64,000 nt of DNA from Novosphingobium sp. FKTRR1. GTDB lineage: Bacteria; Pseudomonadota; Alphaproteobacteria; Sphingomonadales; Sphingomonadaceae. The first letter of the stretch is position 1. Each line of letters opens with the position of its first letter. Of the stretch, positions 46,594-57,263 are shown piece by piece. The translations under genes were made by a program, and so were the position numbers. The notes below the pieces were generated by a model that searched no databases, had not been told where the DNA came from, and saw only the letters and a list, made by a program, of their open reading frames with translations. The DNA lies in the NCBI RefSeq assembly GCF_020404405.1, contig NZ_JAIZDA010000013.1, positions 57,022 to 121,021 on the forward strand. The letters are read 5' to 3'.

Positions 46594-47214
46594 ATGATCG
46601 CCAAGCTTACCGGAACCCTCGACGACTTCGGCCCCGACTGGGCGATCATCGACGTCAATGGCGTCGGCTATCTGGTGCAGGCTTCGGCCAAGACACTGTC
46701 GCATCTGGGCATCCGGGGCGACAAGGTGGTGGTCCACACCGAAATGCAGGTCAGCGAAACCGACATGCGGCTGATCGGCTTTGCCAGCTCGGGTGAACGC
46801 GCATGGTTCCGCCTGCTCACCGCCGTGCAGGGGGTGGGGTCGAAGGTCGCGCTCGCCATCCTTTCGGCGCTGTCGGTCGAGGAACTGCAGCGCGCCTGCG
46901 CGGGCGGAGACAGCGCCATGGTCGCGCGCGCCAACGGCGTCGGGCCCAAGCTCGCCAGCCGCATCGTCAACGAACTGAAGGACAAGGCCGGCGGCATCGC
47001 CCCGATCGTCACCGGCCCCGGCGCCGCGCCGATCGAGGGGCTGGGCGCGGTGCCCGAAGGCTCGGTCAGCGCCGATGCCGTCTCCGCCTTGCAGAACCTC
47101 GGTTTCAAGCCGGCCACCGCCAGCATCGCGGTTGCCGCCGCAGTCAAGGAACTGGGCGACGATGCGGGATTGAACGACGTGGTCCGCGTGGCGCTGAAGC
47201 GGGCGGCGGGGTGA
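46594..47214 (+). CDS. ruvA: Holliday junction branch-migration subunit RuvA
   Basis: A 206-residue protein: OB domain ([19 protein letters not shown]), two helix-hairpin-helix repeats ([16 protein letters not shown] and [19 protein letters not shown]), and the C-terminal domain that binds RuvB ([20 protein letters not shown]). The ruvB gene follows only after an inserted ATPase gene. Confidence 0.96.
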   Translation: MIAKLTGTLDDFGPDWAIIDVNGVGYLVQASAKTLSHLGIRGDKVVVHTEMQVSETDMRLIGFASSGERAWFRLLTAVQGVGSKVALAILSALSVEELQRACAGGDSAMVARANGVGPKLASRIVNELKDKAGGIAPIVTGPGAAPIEGLGAVPEGSVSADAVSALQNLGFKPATASIAVAAAVKELGDDAGLNDVVRVALKRAAG

Positions 47215-47270
47215 GTTTGAGTAACCTTATTGATCTTATCGTTTTTGAGAGTAAGTTTTGAAAGATCGCT

Positions 47271-48452
47271 ATGGATCCCATCACCAACCCATATGCGCCA
47301 GGCGCCGGAAGCCAACCGCCTGAATTGGCTGGCCGCAACGACGTACTGGAACGAACGCGCATCACGTTGGCCCGCGTCAAACAAGGCCGACCCGCAAAGA
47401 GTTTCATGCTCGTCGGATTGCGCGGCGTCGGGAAGACCGTTCTCCTTAATCGCATTCAAGAGATTGCCGAAGAAGCCGGCTATCGTGCCGCCCTGGTCGA
47501 AACGCCTGAAGGCAAGTCCCTTCCGGAAGTGCTGCTGCCGAGCCTGCGCCGGATCTTGCTGCAATTGGATTCCAAGGAAAAAGTCAACGAAGTAGTCAAA
47601 CGCTCGCTCATGGTGCTCAAGGGGTTTGCCAATACGCTCAAGATCACGGTTGGTGAGGTTGAAATAGGTTTGGGCATCGATCCGGCACATGGTGTGGCCG
47701 ATAGTGGGGATTTGGAAGCAGATCTTCCGGACTTGCTTGAAGCGGTTGGCCGCGCTGCCAAGGCCCGTGACACTGCTGTCGCCCTGATAATTGACGAAGT
47801 TCAATATGTCGCCGAAGCCGAGTTCAGCGCGCTCATAATGGCGGTACACAGGATTTCGCAGAAACAGCTACCCGTTGTCGTGATCGGCGCCGGGTTACCT
47901 CAATTGGTTGGTTTGGCTGGAAAATCAAAATCCTACGCAGAACGGCTGTTCGACTATCCGCAAATTGGCGCTCTTGCACCTACGGATGCACAAGCCGCCC
48001 TGATAGAACCAGCGAGGCGTGAGGGCGTGCTCTACGAGCCTGATGCTGTGGACGAAGCTGTACGCGTGACCAACGGCTACCCATATTTCCTGCAGGAATG
48101 GGGTTATCATAGCTGGAACGCGGCAATTCATTCGCCGATCACCCGCAATGATGTGGCGCAAGCGACACAGACAGCACTGGCCAGCCTTGACGAAAGCTTC
48201 TTCAGGGTACGATTCGACCGACTCACCCCGCGCGAGAAGGCGTATCTTTTCGCCATGGCCGGACTTGGATCGGGCCCCCATCGGTCTGGTGATATCGCCT
48301 CCCGATTGAATGTCGCGGTTGAGAGCATTGCGCCGGTACGAAGTTCGTTGATCAAGAAGGGGATGGTTTTTAGCCCTGCTCATGGTGACACAGCGTTCAC
48401 CGTTCCCATGTTCGACGAATATCTAGCTCGCCAGCAGCACCTCAAACCATGA
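47271..48452 (+). CDS. AAA/STAND-type ATPase inserted between ruvA and ruvB
   Basis: A 393-residue ATP-binding protein. Walker A GLRGVGKT (residues 49-56), Walker B ALIIDEVQ (171-178), a sensor-like VIGAGLPQL near 205, and a C-terminal region with a winged-helix-like fold ([21 protein letters not shown]...). It resembles Orc1/Cdc6-like or AAA_16 ATPases often found with mobile or regulatory systems. Base composition is lower in G/C than the ruv genes, and AT-rich DNA precedes it, so acquisition is likely. Its stop overlaps ruvB by 4 bases, so it is coupled to ruvB translation. Function unknown. Confidence 0.88.
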   Translation: MDPITNPYAPGAGSQPPELAGRNDVLERTRITLARVKQGRPAKSFMLVGLRGVGKTVLLNRIQEIAEEAGYRAALVETPEGKSLPEVLLPSLRRILLQLDSKEKVNEVVKRSLMVLKGFANTLKITVGEVEIGLGIDPAHGVADSGDLEADLPDLLEAVGRAAKARDTAVALIIDEVQYVAEAEFSALIMAVHRISQKQLPVVVIGAGLPQLVGLAGKSKSYAERLFDYPQIGALAPTDAQAALIEPARREGVLYEPDAVDEAVRVTNGYPYFLQEWGYHSWNAAIHSPITRNDVAQATQTALASLDESFFRVRFDRLTPREKAYLFAMAGLGSGPHRSGDIASRLNVAVESIAPVRSSLIKKGMVFSPAHGDTAFTVPMFDEYLARQQHLKP

Positions 48453-49492
48453 CCGACAACCCCATCCTCTCCTCAGCCCGGCAGCAGGAAGACCCGGACG
48501 CGGCGCTGCGGCCCAAGACCTTGCACGAATTCGTCGGGCAGGAAGCCGCGCGCGACAACCTGCGGGTGTTCATCGAAAGCGCCAAGATGCGGCGTGAGGC
48601 GATGGACCACGTGCTGTTCTTCGGGCCTCCCGGCCTTGGCAAGACCACGCTGGCGCAGATCATCGCGCGCGAACTGGGGGTGAATTTCCGCGCCACCAGC
48701 GGGCCGGTGATCGCCAAGTCGGGCGATCTGGCGGCACTGCTGACCAATCTGGAATCGGGCGATGTGCTGTTCATCGACGAGATCCACCGGCTGAATCCGA
48801 TCGTCGAGGAAGTGCTCTATCCGGCGATGGAGGACCGCGCGCTCGATCTGATCATCGGCGAAGGGCCGTCCGCCCGCTCGGTGCGGATCGACCTGCCGCC
48901 GTTCACGCTGATCGGCGCGACCACCCGGCAGGGGCTGCTGCAAACGCCCTTGCGCGACCGGTTCGGCATTCCGGTGCGCTTGCAGTTCTATACCGTGGCC
49001 GAACTGGAGCGCGTGGTGGCACGCGGTGCCAGCCTGATGGGCATCGGCATCGATGCGGGCGGGGCGACCGAAATCGCCCGGCGCGCCCGCGGCACCCCAC
49101 GCGTGGCCGGGCGGTTGTTGCGGCGCGTGCGCGATTTTGCGCAAGTTGCAGGAGCGGAAACGATCACCCGCGCCATCGCCGACAACGCGCTGACCCGGCT
49201 TGAGGTCGATTCGCTGGGGCTGGACCTGCAGGATCGCCGCTACCTGATGATGATCGCCGATATCTACAAGGGCGGCCCGGTCGGCGTCGAAACGCTGGCT
49301 GCTGGGCTTTCCGAACCGCGCGACACGATCGAGGAAGTGATCGAGCCTTATCTGATCCAGTTGGGCATGGTCGCGCGCACCGCACGTGGCCGCTGCCTGA
49401 ACGACCGCGCCTGGCAGCATCTGGGCATGACCCCGCCTTCGGGGCTGCTGCCCGGACTGTTCGACCCCGACGATGCCGCTGGGCCCAGCTAA
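48449..49492 (+). CDS. ruvB: Holliday junction branch-migration ATPase RuvB
   Basis: A 347-residue AAA+ motor. Motifs: [21 protein letters not shown], Walker [15 protein letters not shown] near residue 56, Walker [14 protein letters not shown] near 108, sensor 1 LIGATTRQG near 155, arginine finger [13 protein letters not shown], and the C-terminal wHTH. Starts with an ATGA overlap with the inserted ATPase. Confidence 0.97.
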   Translation: MTDNPILSSARQQEDPDAALRPKTLHEFVGQEAARDNLRVFIESAKMRREAMDHVLFFGPPGLGKTTLAQIIARELGVNFRATSGPVIAKSGDLAALLTNLESGDVLFIDEIHRLNPIVEEVLYPAMEDRALDLIIGEGPSARSVRIDLPPFTLIGATTRQGLLQTPLRDRFGIPVRLQFYTVAELERVVARGASLMGIGIDAGGATEIARRARGTPRVAGRLLRRVRDFAQVAGAETITRAIADNALTRLEVDSLGLDLQDRRYLMMIADIYKGGPVGVETLAAGLSEPRDTIEEVIEPYLIQLGMVARTARGRCLNDRAWQHLGMTPPSGLLPGLFDPDDAAGPS

Positions 49493-49705
49493 CTTGCTGA
49501 ACGGATTCGGTTCCAGATCGGGACAAGATTGCCCCGCTGTCCCGTATCGATGCACAAACGCCTGGATCGGCGCACCCGAATAGGGTTAACGGCATTGCCC
49601 TGTGCCATGTGATCTGCGTTGATCGCGATGGGCCGGAAGCCAAGGAACCGTCTGTTCATCAGCATCGGTTATGGCAACAACGGTAGGGTAACGAGAGCAA
49701 AAGAC

Positions 49706-50626
49706 ATGTCGGTTCGGATGGCATTGGCGAAGTTGGCAGCTTGTGCGGCCGGGGGTGCGGTCCTCGGCGGTGGCGCCGTGCACGTCTCTGAGGCGCCTTC
49801 GTCGGCCGAAGTCCACCATGTGAAGCCGATCAAGATCAAGCAGGCCAAAGTCGTGAAGATCGCCCGCCGCCCCGCACCACGCGCGGTCAAGCGGGTGCGC
49901 CGCATCGTCAAGACCACGATCACCCGCTCTTGCGCCGACCCGCGCCAGATGGCGCTGGCACCGGTGCCCTACATGGCGCCATTGCCGCCGCAGGCGTCGA
50001 TGGGCGGCGGTGGCGGTGGCGGCCCCGTGGTGATCGGTGGCGGACCGGTCGGCGGCTTTGGCGGCGGCTTCTTCGGTGGGTTCTTCGGCGGCGGTGGCAG
50101 CGGCGGCGGTAGCGTCGTCGTGTCCTCGACCAGCACCGGATCGACCTCCACTTCGGGTGGCTCGACATCGGCCTCGGGTGGCTCGACCTCCACCTCGGGC
50201 GGTTCCACGTCGACTTCGGGTGGTTCCACCTCGACGTCGGGTGGATCGACGTCATCGTCCACTTCCACCTCGTCGGGCAACATCTCGACCTCGTCGGGCA
50301 ATGTCACCACGAGCAGTTCGACCTCCTCGTCGACTTCAAGCTCGAGTTCGAGCGGCGCTACCACCAGCGGCATCTTCCCGCCGCCACCGCCCCCGCCGCC
50401 AACCAGCAGCACCACGACCACCACAACCACGTCGACCTCGTCGGGCACCACCGGTTCGACCACCAGCGGCGTCTTCCCGCCTCCTCCGCCTCCTCCTCCT
50501 CCGCCGCCGCCGACAACCAGCGGCACCGAAGTGCCCGAGCCGTCGATGCTCATGCTGTTCGGCGGGGCCGCAGCCGCGCTGATGGCGCGCCGCCGCTTTG
50601 GCAAGAAGGCCGCGCGCACGGCCTGA
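49706..50626 (+). CDS. PEP-CTERM-anchored repetitive surface protein
   Basis: A 306-residue protein. After an N-terminal hydrophobic segment (MALAKLAACAAGGAVLGGGAV) comes a basic region, then glycine-rich (GGFGGGFFGG) and S/T-rich repeats (STSTSGG-type, about 8 units), two polyproline runs, and a C-terminal sorting signal VPEPSMLMLFGGAAAALMARRRF: PEP motif, hydrophobic helix, basic tail. This suits the exosortase system, and such proteins are secreted with exopolysaccharide. The repeats are made of short DNA repeats and may vary in number. ATG at 49706. The exosortase is not in the window. Confidence 0.85.
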   Translation: MSVRMALAKLAACAAGGAVLGGGAVHVSEAPSSAEVHHVKPIKIKQAKVVKIARRPAPRAVKRVRRIVKTTITRSCADPRQMALAPVPYMAPLPPQASMGGGGGGGPVVIGGGPVGGFGGGFFGGFFGGGGSGGGSVVVSSTSTGSTSTSGGSTSASGGSTSTSGGSTSTSGGSTSTSGGSTSSSTSTSSGNISTSSGNVTTSSSTSSSTSSSSSSGATTSGIFPPPPPPPPTSSTTTTTTTSTSSGTTGSTTSGVFPPPPPPPPPPPPTTSGTEVPEPSMLMLFGGAAAALMARRRFGKKAARTA

Positions 50627-50676
50627 TCGGCTGGCATAGCACGGATTGCCGACCCGCCCGGCGGGCTTCGGCCAGA

Positions 50677-50705
50677 GGGCGGCTTCGGGGGGAGCCGCCC
50701 TTTTT
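50677..50705 (+). terminator. Rho-independent terminator
   Basis: Stem gggcggct/agccgccc (50677-50684 with 50693-50700) followed by five T, 50 bases after the PEP-CTERM stop. Confidence 0.8.
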
Positions 50706-50742
50706 GTGCCTGGGCCCCGAACGACACAAACCGGCCAAAGCA

Positions 50743-50775
50743 AAAGGGCGACCCCTTGCGGAGCCGCCCCTTCGT
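50743..50775 (-). terminator. Terminator of acnA
   Basis: Imperfect minus-strand stem with gggcg/cgccc core, followed on that strand by a T-rich run (cttttgcttt), about 35 bases past the acnA stop. Confidence 0.55.
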
Positions 50776-50807
50776 TGTGTTGGTGGCGGAAGAAACTCCC
50801 GCCGAAA

Positions 50808-53480
50808 TCAGGCCGCCAGCTTGCGCAGCACGTAGTGCAGGATGCCGCCGTTGTTGAAATACTCGATTTCGTTGGCGGTATCGATGCGGCACAGCGCGGT
50901 GAAGCTGAAGCTGCTGCCATCCTTGCGAGTGACCTGCACTTCGACGTCCTGACGCGGGGTCAGGCTGCCGACACCGTGGATGGTGAAGGTATCGTCGCCG
51001 GTCAGGCCAAGCGACTGGCGGGTGTCGCCGTCCTTGAACTGCAGCGGCAGCACGCCCATGCCGACCAGGTTCGAGCGGTGGATGCGCTCGAAGCTTTCGA
51101 CGATCACGGTGCGCACGCCCAGCAGGTTGGTGCCCTTGGCCGCCCAGTCGCGGCTGGAGCCGGTGCCGTATTCCTTGCCGGCGATGACCACCGTCGGCAC
51201 GCCATCGGCCTTGTGCTTCATGGCAACGTCATAGACCGAGCCGACTTCGTCGCCATAGCGCGAGAAGCCGCCCTCGACGCCCGGGACCATCTCGTTCTTG
51301 ATGCGGATGTTGGCGAACGTGCCGCGCATCATCACGTCGTGGTGGCCACGGCGCGCGCCATAAGAGTTGAAGTCGGCCTTGGCGACCTGATGCTGCAGCA
51401 GCCATTCACCGGCCGGGCTGTCGGCCTTGATGTTGCCGGCCGGGCTGATGTGATCGGTGGTGATCGAATCGCCCAGGATCAGCAGCGGCTTGGCATCGAT
51501 GATGTCGGTCACCGGCGCCGGGGTCATCGACATGCCTTCGAAGTACGGCGGGTTGGCGACATACGTCGATCCGGCGCGCCACTGGTAGGTTTCCGACCCG
51601 GTAACGTTGATCGCCTGCCAGTGCTGATCGCCCTTGTAGACGTCGGCGTAGCGGGCCTGGAACATCGGGCGGTCGACCGCGCCGGCCAGCACGGTGGCGA
51701 CTTCGAGGTTGGTCGGCCAGATATCCTTGAGGAATACGTCCTGCCCGTCCTTGGCCACGCCGATCGGGGTGGTGGTGAAATCGTCGATCACCGTACCCTT
51801 GAGCGCATAGGCCACGACCAGCGGCGGGCTGGCGAGGAAGTTGGCGCGCACGTCGGGCGACACGCGGCCTTCGAAGTTGCGGTTGCCCGAGATGACGGCG
51901 CTGGCGACCAGACCGTTCTCGTTGATCGCCTTGCTGATCGGTTCGGCCAGCGGACCCGAGTTGCCGATGCAGGTGGTGCAGCCATAGCCGACCAGGTTGA
52001 AGCCGATCGCGTCAAGGTGCTCCTGCAAGCCAGCCTTGTTGAGGTAGTCGGTGACGACCTGCGAGCCGGGGGCCAGCGAGGTCTTGACCCAAGGCTTGGG
52101 CTTGAGGCCCAGTTCGTTGGCCTTCTTGGCAACCAGACCTGCGGCGATCAGCACGCCGGGGTTGGAGGTGTTGGTGCAGCTGGTGATCGCCGCGATCACC
52201 ACGTCGCCATCGCCCAGATCGAAATCGCGGCCTTCGACCGCAACGCGGGTCTGCGCCTTCTTGTAGACGCTGGCGAGGTCGGCGTTGAACACGTCGTCCA
52301 CTTGCGGCAGCGATACGCGGTCCTGCGGACGCTTGGGCCCGGCAAGCGAGGGCACCACGGTCGACAGATCGAGTTCGAGCGTCGAGGTGAAGATCGGCTC
52401 GACCGACGGATCGATCCAGAAACCCTGCTCTTTGGCATAGGCTTCGACGAGCGCGATCTGCTCTTCGGTGCGGCCGGTCAGGCGCAGATAGTCGATGGTC
52501 TTGTCATCGATGCCGAAAAAGCCGCAAGTCGCGCCGTATTCAGGCGCCATGTTGGCGAGCGTGGCGCGGTCGGCCAGGCTGAGCCCGGCAAGGCCCGGAC
52601 CGTAGTATTCGACGAAACGGCCAACCACGCCATGCTTGCGCAGCATGTTGGTGGCGGTGAGCACGAGGTCGGTGGCGGTCACGCCTTCCTGCAGATCGCC
52701 CACGAACTTGAAGCCGACGACTTCGGGAACCAGCATCGACACCGGCTGGCCGAGCATCGCGGCCTCAGCCTCGATCCCGCCGACGCCCCAGCCCAGCACG
52801 CCAAGGCCATTGACCATCGTGGTGTGGCTGTCGGTGCCGACGCAAGTGTCGGGGTAGGCAACCAGCGCGCCCGACTGGTCGGTACTGGTCCACACCGCCT
52901 GCGCGATGTTTTCAAGGTTGACCTGGTGGCAGATGCCGGTGCCCGGGGGCACGGCGTAGAAGTTGTTGAGGCTCTTCGAACCCCACTTGAGGAAGTCGTA
53001 GCGCTCAAGATTGCGCTGGTATTCGATCTCGACGTTCTGTTCGAACGCCTTGGGCGTGCCGAATTCGTCGACCATCACCGAGTGGTCGATCACCAGATTG
53101 ACCGGGACCAGCGGATTGATCTTGCTGGTATCGCCGCCCAGCGTCGCGATGGCATCGCGCATCGCGGCCAGATCGACCACGCACGGCACGCCGGTGAAGT
53201 CCTGCAACAGCACGCGCGCCGGGCGGTACTGGATCTCGTTCTGCGATTCGGCGGGGTTCTTCTGCCAATCGACCAGCGCCTTGACGTCGTCGGACGAGAC
53301 GGTGAAGCCGCCGTCCTCGAAGCGCAGCAGGTTTTCGAGCAGTACCTTCATCGAGAAAGGCAGGCGCGAAATGTCGCCGAACTTGGCCGCAGCCTTCTTC
53401 AGCGAGTAATAGGCATAGTCCTTGCCGCCAACAGTTAGCGTGCTGCGCGTGCCGAGCGAGTCCTGTCCGACCTGGGTCAT
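50808..53480 (-). CDS. acnA: Aconitate hydratase A
   Basis: Interconverts citrate and isocitrate in the TCA cycle. The 890-residue protein has the 4Fe-4S cysteines in [18 protein letters not shown]..., [13 protein letters not shown] near residue 442, and [14 protein letters not shown] near 510; the swivel domain with [10 protein letters not shown] is C-terminal. ATG at 53480 ([14 protein letters not shown]) matches the usual IRP/AcnA-type start; the open frame extends 33 codons further. It stands alone. Confidence 0.97.
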   Translation of the reverse strand: MTQVGQDSLGTRSTLTVGGKDYAYYSLKKAAAKFGDISRLPFSMKVLLENLLRFEDGGFTVSSDDVKALVDWQKNPAESQNEIQYRPARVLLQDFTGVPCVVDLAAMRDAIATLGGDTSKINPLVPVNLVIDHSVMVDEFGTPKAFEQNVEIEYQRNLERYDFLKWGSKSLNNFYAVPPGTGICHQVNLENIAQAVWTSTDQSGALVAYPDTCVGTDSHTTMVNGLGVLGWGVGGIEAEAAMLGQPVSMLVPEVVGFKFVGDLQEGVTATDLVLTATNMLRKHGVVGRFVEYYGPGLAGLSLADRATLANMAPEYGATCGFFGIDDKTIDYLRLTGRTEEQIALVEAYAKEQGFWIDPSVEPIFTSTLELDLSTVVPSLAGPKRPQDRVSLPQVDDVFNADLASVYKKAQTRVAVEGRDFDLGDGDVVIAAITSCTNTSNPGVLIAAGLVAKKANELGLKPKPWVKTSLAPGSQVVTDYLNKAGLQEHLDAIGFNLVGYGCTTCIGNSGPLAEPISKAINENGLVASAVISGNRNFEGRVSPDVRANFLASPPLVVAYALKGTVIDDFTTTPIGVAKDGQDVFLKDIWPTNLEVATVLAGAVDRPMFQARYADVYKGDQHWQAINVTGSETYQWRAGSTYVANPPYFEGMSMTPAPVTDIIDAKPLLILGDSITTDHISPAGNIKADSPAGEWLLQHQVAKADFNSYGARRGHHDVMMRGTFANIRIKNEMVPGVEGGFSRYGDEVGSVYDVAMKHKADGVPTVVIAGKEYGTGSSRDWAAKGTNLLGVRTVIVESFERIHRSNLVGMGVLPLQFKDGDTRQSLGLTGDDTFTIHGVGSLTPRQDVEVQVTRKDGSSFSFTALCRIDTANEIEYFNNGGILHYVLRKLAA

Positions 53481-53708
53481 GGCTAAGCGTATTCCCTCCT
53501 GATGGGCGGGCAGCCCTGCGCCGGCGCGTGGGGGACACGACCCGCTCCACCAGACCATCGGGCGGAAACGGACACGCACGGCGCGGACAGGGCATCCCCT
53601 GAATCGCTTGCGCGATGCGCGCTAACGCGCGCCTCGTCAAGGGCGCGAAACGGCTTATCTGCTTGGCTATTCGGTCAAGTTCTGCTGCTGCGAGTCATTA
53701 TCGAAAAA

Positions 53709-54614
53709 TCATGCTGGATGCGCCTGAGCAGCACGGCGCGTTGCCACCAGGCACCCCGCGACGATCAGCACCACCCCGGCCAGCGTGCGCAGCGTCACCG
53801 GTTCGGCAAAGGCGACCCAGCCGACCAGCGCCGCCCAGATGAACGCGGTATATTCCAGCGGCACCAGCACTTGCGCTTCGGCCCGCGCATAAGCCCAGCC
53901 CATCAGCATCAACGAGCTTGTGCCAAGGATGGCAGCGGCCACCAGTTCGCCCCACTGCAACGGCGTCGGCCATGGCGCCAGCCAGATCGCCCCGACAGAC
54001 AGCAGCGCGCAGATGATCAGGCTCTGGAAAAAGGCGATCTCCTCGGGACCGGCGACTTGCGCCTGACGGCGCTGCAGCACGAGGTTCCAGGCATAGAGGA
54101 CGGCGGAAACAAGGATCGCCACCAGCCCCTTGATCGCCTCGACATGATAGGCGCCGCCGAACTTGCCCGCCGCGATCACCGCGACCCCGCCAAGCGCCAG
54201 CACCGACCCGCCGATGGCGCGCGAACCGATCCGCTCGCCCAGCAGTACCGCAGCCAGAAACAACGCGATCAGCGGGGCCAGAAACGACAGCGCAATGCCT
54301 TCGGCCAACGGTGTGCGCACGATGCCATAGAAGAATAGTGTGGCCATGCAGCCCGCCACGCTTGAGCGCAGCAGGTGCAATTTCAGGATCGGCCACTCGG
54401 GCAAACCGCTAGTGCCTTCGCGACGGCGGCGGCGTTGCCACAGCGGGAACATCAGCACGACCGAGATCAGCGTCCGCCAGAACATCGCGCCATAAGGACC
54501 GATCGCCGTCGAGGCGGCCTTCATCACCCCATCCATCAGGCTGAAGGTGGCCATTCCGCAAAGGGCGATGACGATCGGCAGAAAATGCGGGTGGCGCGAC
54601 ATGCCCCGCGCCAT
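53709..54614 (-). CDS. DMT superfamily transporter (EamA)
   Basis: A 301-residue membrane protein with ten predicted helices in two EamA repeats (ALCGMATFSLMDGVMKA near the start, and the second repeat from about 155). Motifs include GERIGSRAIGGSVLALGGVAVI. A metabolite exporter of unknown substrate. Start 54614 preferred over 54602. It is divergent from the L,D-transpeptidase. Confidence 0.87.
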   Translation of the reverse strand: MARGMSRHPHFLPIVIALCGMATFSLMDGVMKAASTAIGPYGAMFWRTLISVVLMFPLWQRRRRREGTSGLPEWPILKLHLLRSSVAGCMATLFFYGIVRTPLAEGIALSFLAPLIALFLAAVLLGERIGSRAIGGSVLALGGVAVIAAGKFGGAYHVEAIKGLVAILVSAVLYAWNLVLQRRQAQVAGPEEIAFFQSLIICALLSVGAIWLAPWPTPLQWGELVAAAILGTSSLMLMGWAYARAEAQVLVPLEYTAFIWAALVGWVAFAEPVTLRTLAGVVLIVAGCLVATRRAAQAHPA

Positions 54615-54815
54615 AGCGGGCACCACCGGTTCTGGCAAAGCGCGATAGGGGCCGCCACCTTTGCTGCAATTCGGGGCACGATTCAGCTTGGCGTCAGGTC
54701 CGATCCTTGATTGCGGGCATGGCATCGGGCAGGGACTGAAGGGCGAAGCGTACGGTACCATCGCCTATCGATTCTGCCCGATGCCCAGCCTGAATGCCCA
54801 AAGGAATTGTCTGCA

Positions 54816-56420
54816 ATGCCTGTTGCTTTCCGCCCTCGCCTGATCGCCGCCGTCGGGACCAGCCTGCTGGCGCAAGCCATCGCCGGGTTGCCGGTTGCAG
54901 CATTGGCCGCGCAGACGACTGCTCCGGGCGCTGCGCCGACGTCGCGACCCGTTGCGCCTGTGGCAAAGCCTGCTGCGCCCAAGCCCGGCGCCGCCTCAGC
55001 GGTGGCGACCAAGCCGGGCGCCCCCCGCCCCGCTGGCCCCCGTCCCGCTGCCCCCCGTCCCGCTGTCGCCGCGTCCACCGCCAAGCCGGGAACATTGGAG
55101 CAAAAACCCGCGCAGACCCAGCAGCCGCGCCCCGCGCAGACCAAGGGCCCCATTTCGCTGCTGCCGGCCTCGATCGCGCAGACCAGCCCTTCGACAGAGG
55201 CGCCTGCCTCTGCCCCCGGAGCACCTGCGGCCGAAGTCGAACTGCCCGAAACCCTGCCTGTGGCGCACTGGCAACTGGATGATGCCAAGGCGCTGCTGGC
55301 GGCAATCAAGGGTATCGGCGCCGAAGGCCTGTTCGCGCGCGATTATCAACCGGCGCAACTGGCCGCCGCCATCGCGGCGGGCGAAGGCCCCGATCTCGAC
55401 GTGCTGGCCAGCCATCTGTTCATCTGGCTGGCCGAGGACTTGCGCGACGGGCGCACGCCGATGACCGCGCGTATCCAATGGTTCGCGCTCGACCCGGATC
55501 AGGACAACCACCCCAACTCCGCGCTGCTGGGTCAGGCCACCGAAACGCATGACGTGGCCGGTGTGCTGGCCTCGTTGACGCCGACTCATCCCGACTACGC
55601 CCTGCTCAAGGACATGCTGACCAAGGCCAAGGATCCGCGCCAGATCGCGATGATCCGCGCCAACATGGATCGCTGGCGCTGGCTGACCCGCGATCTGGGC
55701 CTGCAGTACCTGATCATCAACGTGCCCGAGCAGGAATTGCGCCTGACGGTGAACAACAAGATCATCAGCAGCTATCGCGCCATCGTCGGCAAGCCGGGCA
55801 AGACCGCCACGCCGCAGCTTGCCGAAACGGTCAAGAACGTGGTGTTCAACCCCACCTGGACGGTGCCACAGTCAATCGTCGTGGGCGAAGGGCTGGGCGC
55901 AAGGCTGATCGGCAATCCGCGTCAGGCCAAGCGCGAGGGTTATGTCGCGACCAAAGCGGCGGACGGCACGATCACCGTGGTCCAGCAGCCGGGCGACACC
56001 AACTCGCTGGGTCGGGTCAAGATCGACATGCCCAACGAGCATGCGATCTATATTCACGACACGCCCAACCGCAATCTGTTCGCCCTGCCCGCGCGCGCGC
56101 TCAGCCATGGCTGCATCCGCGCCGAACGCGCCACCGAACTGGCGATGACGATGGCCATCCTCGGCGCCGAACTGCCGCCCGAAACCGCGGTCGAATACAA
56201 CCTGTCGGGCAAGTACACCAAGGTGCCGATGACCAAGCCCTGGGCGGTCTACATCGCCTATTTCACCGTGGCGCGCGACGTGAACGGGCTGATGCGCAGC
56301 TTCCCCGATATCTATTCGCGCGACGCCCCGGTGATCGCCAGCTTCGCCAAGCCGCGCGAACTGCACACCACCCAGCGCAAGAGCAACGAGGCGATCATCA
56401 AGCTGGATAACCCGCTGTAA
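54816..56420 (+). CDS. L,D-transpeptidase family protein with proline/alanine-rich linker
   Basis: A 534-residue envelope enzyme that cross-links peptidoglycan meso-DAP residues or anchors proteins. A signal peptide (GTSLLAQAIAGLPVAALAA, residues 14-32) is followed by an A/P/K-rich linker of about 110 residues (PAAPKPGAASAVATKPGAP), then a scaffold domain, and the YkuD domain near residues 300-450 with IYIHDTPNRNLFALPARALSHGCIR, the cysteine and histidine of the active site near 430. ATG at 54816 has AAGGA 10 bases upstream. Convergent with a second family member. Confidence 0.92.
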   Translation: MPVAFRPRLIAAVGTSLLAQAIAGLPVAALAAQTTAPGAAPTSRPVAPVAKPAAPKPGAASAVATKPGAPRPAGPRPAAPRPAVAASTAKPGTLEQKPAQTQQPRPAQTKGPISLLPASIAQTSPSTEAPASAPGAPAAEVELPETLPVAHWQLDDAKALLAAIKGIGAEGLFARDYQPAQLAAAIAAGEGPDLDVLASHLFIWLAEDLRDGRTPMTARIQWFALDPDQDNHPNSALLGQATETHDVAGVLASLTPTHPDYALLKDMLTKAKDPRQIAMIRANMDRWRWLTRDLGLQYLIINVPEQELRLTVNNKIISSYRAIVGKPGKTATPQLAETVKNVVFNPTWTVPQSIVVGEGLGARLIGNPRQAKREGYVATKAADGTITVVQQPGDTNSLGRVKIDMPNEHAIYIHDTPNRNLFALPARALSHGCIRAERATELAMTMAILGAELPPETAVEYNLSGKYTKVPMTKPWAVYIAYFTVARDVNGLMRSFPDIYSRDAPVIASFAKPRELHTTQRKSNEAIIKLDNPL

Positions 56421-56481
56421 TCTGGCCGCCTAGCGGGCTTCCTCACCAATTTGCCCGGTCGCCCTGCCAATTTGCTTGGTT

Positions 56482-56502
56482 ACCCTGAACCTGTTTCAGG
56501 GT
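56482..56502. terminator. Hairpin between convergent L,D-transpeptidase genes
   Basis: accctgaa-(5)-ttcagggt, an 8-bp perfect stem, in the 127-base gap between convergent genes. The unit resembles a short palindrome dispersed in sphingomonad genomes. Confidence 0.5.
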
Positions 56503-56546
56503 GACGGTGTATTGCCCAAAGTGCGTCGCACCGCGCGGCCCTGCGA

Positions 56547-57173
56547 TCACCCGAGGCCGAGACGGTCCGCATAGAGCAGGCGCCCCGCGCCCAGATGCAG
56601 CAGCGCTTCGGCAAAGTCCGCTTCGGGCATGGCAAAACAGCCGTCGCTGCGGCCGAGCTTGCCGTAGCGGGCCAGCATGTCGGGGTTGGCGTACCATGCC
56701 GGGTGCATCACGATGGCCCGATCATAGGCATTGTTGTTGTCGGGATCGATGCCGTTCAGCCGCATCGAGGTGCCATACTTGCCGCGATACCACTCGCCGG
56801 TGACAAAGGCCCCGCGCGATGTCGCCAGACTGTTGAACTGGTTGGAAAAGACTTTCAGGAAGCCGTCGTGCTCGGGGTCGGAGCCCTTGCCGTGCGCGAC
56901 CAGGAACGAGCGCACTTCACCCCGCTCAAGGTTGGCGAAGTGCAGCCGGGGCAGCGACGATGGCAGGCCGAAATCGGCAATGCCGACGATATCGGTCCGC
57001 CACAACACGTTCTCCAACCGGCCGACCTGATTGCGTGCCAGATCGAGCAGACGGCGGTGCTGTTCGGGCATGGCAAAGGCTTGGGCGAACACGCGCGCCG
57101 GAGCGACCAGCGCAGCGGTTCCGCTCGCCACCACTCCGCCCGCCATCGCCTGCAACAGCTCGCGCCGCTTCAT
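56547..57173 (-). CDS. Tat-exported L,D-transpeptidase catalytic-domain protein
   Basis: A 208-residue protein. The N-terminus MKRRELLQAMAGGVVASGT has a twin-arginine signal and hydrophobic region to about residue 25. The catalytic part contains VAHGKGSDPEHDGF, LNGIDPDNNNAYDRAIVMH, and GRSDGCFAMP with the active cysteine, as in YkuD_2-type murein L,D-transpeptidases. The start is uncertain among ATGs at 57173, 57185 and 57191. It converges on the other family member. Confidence 0.85.
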   Translation of the reverse strand: MKRRELLQAMAGGVVASGTAALVAPARVFAQAFAMPEQHRRLLDLARNQVGRLENVLWRTDIVGIADFGLPSSLPRLHFANLERGEVRSFLVAHGKGSDPEHDGFLKVFSNQFNSLATSRGAFVTGEWYRGKYGTSMRLNGIDPDNNNAYDRAIVMHPAWYANPDMLARYGKLGRSDGCFAMPEADFAEALLHLGAGRLLYADRLGLG

Positions 57174-57263
57174 CACCGTCATCATGCCCATATGTTAGTG
57201 CCACGGATCACCCGACCCTATGGTGAACACCGTATACAGGAATTGCGCGGGTCTTGCAGCCCC

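Noticed and set aside
50646..53438. A 930-codon plus-strand frame
   Set aside because: It is antisense to acnA, whose Fe-S and active-site motifs are clear.
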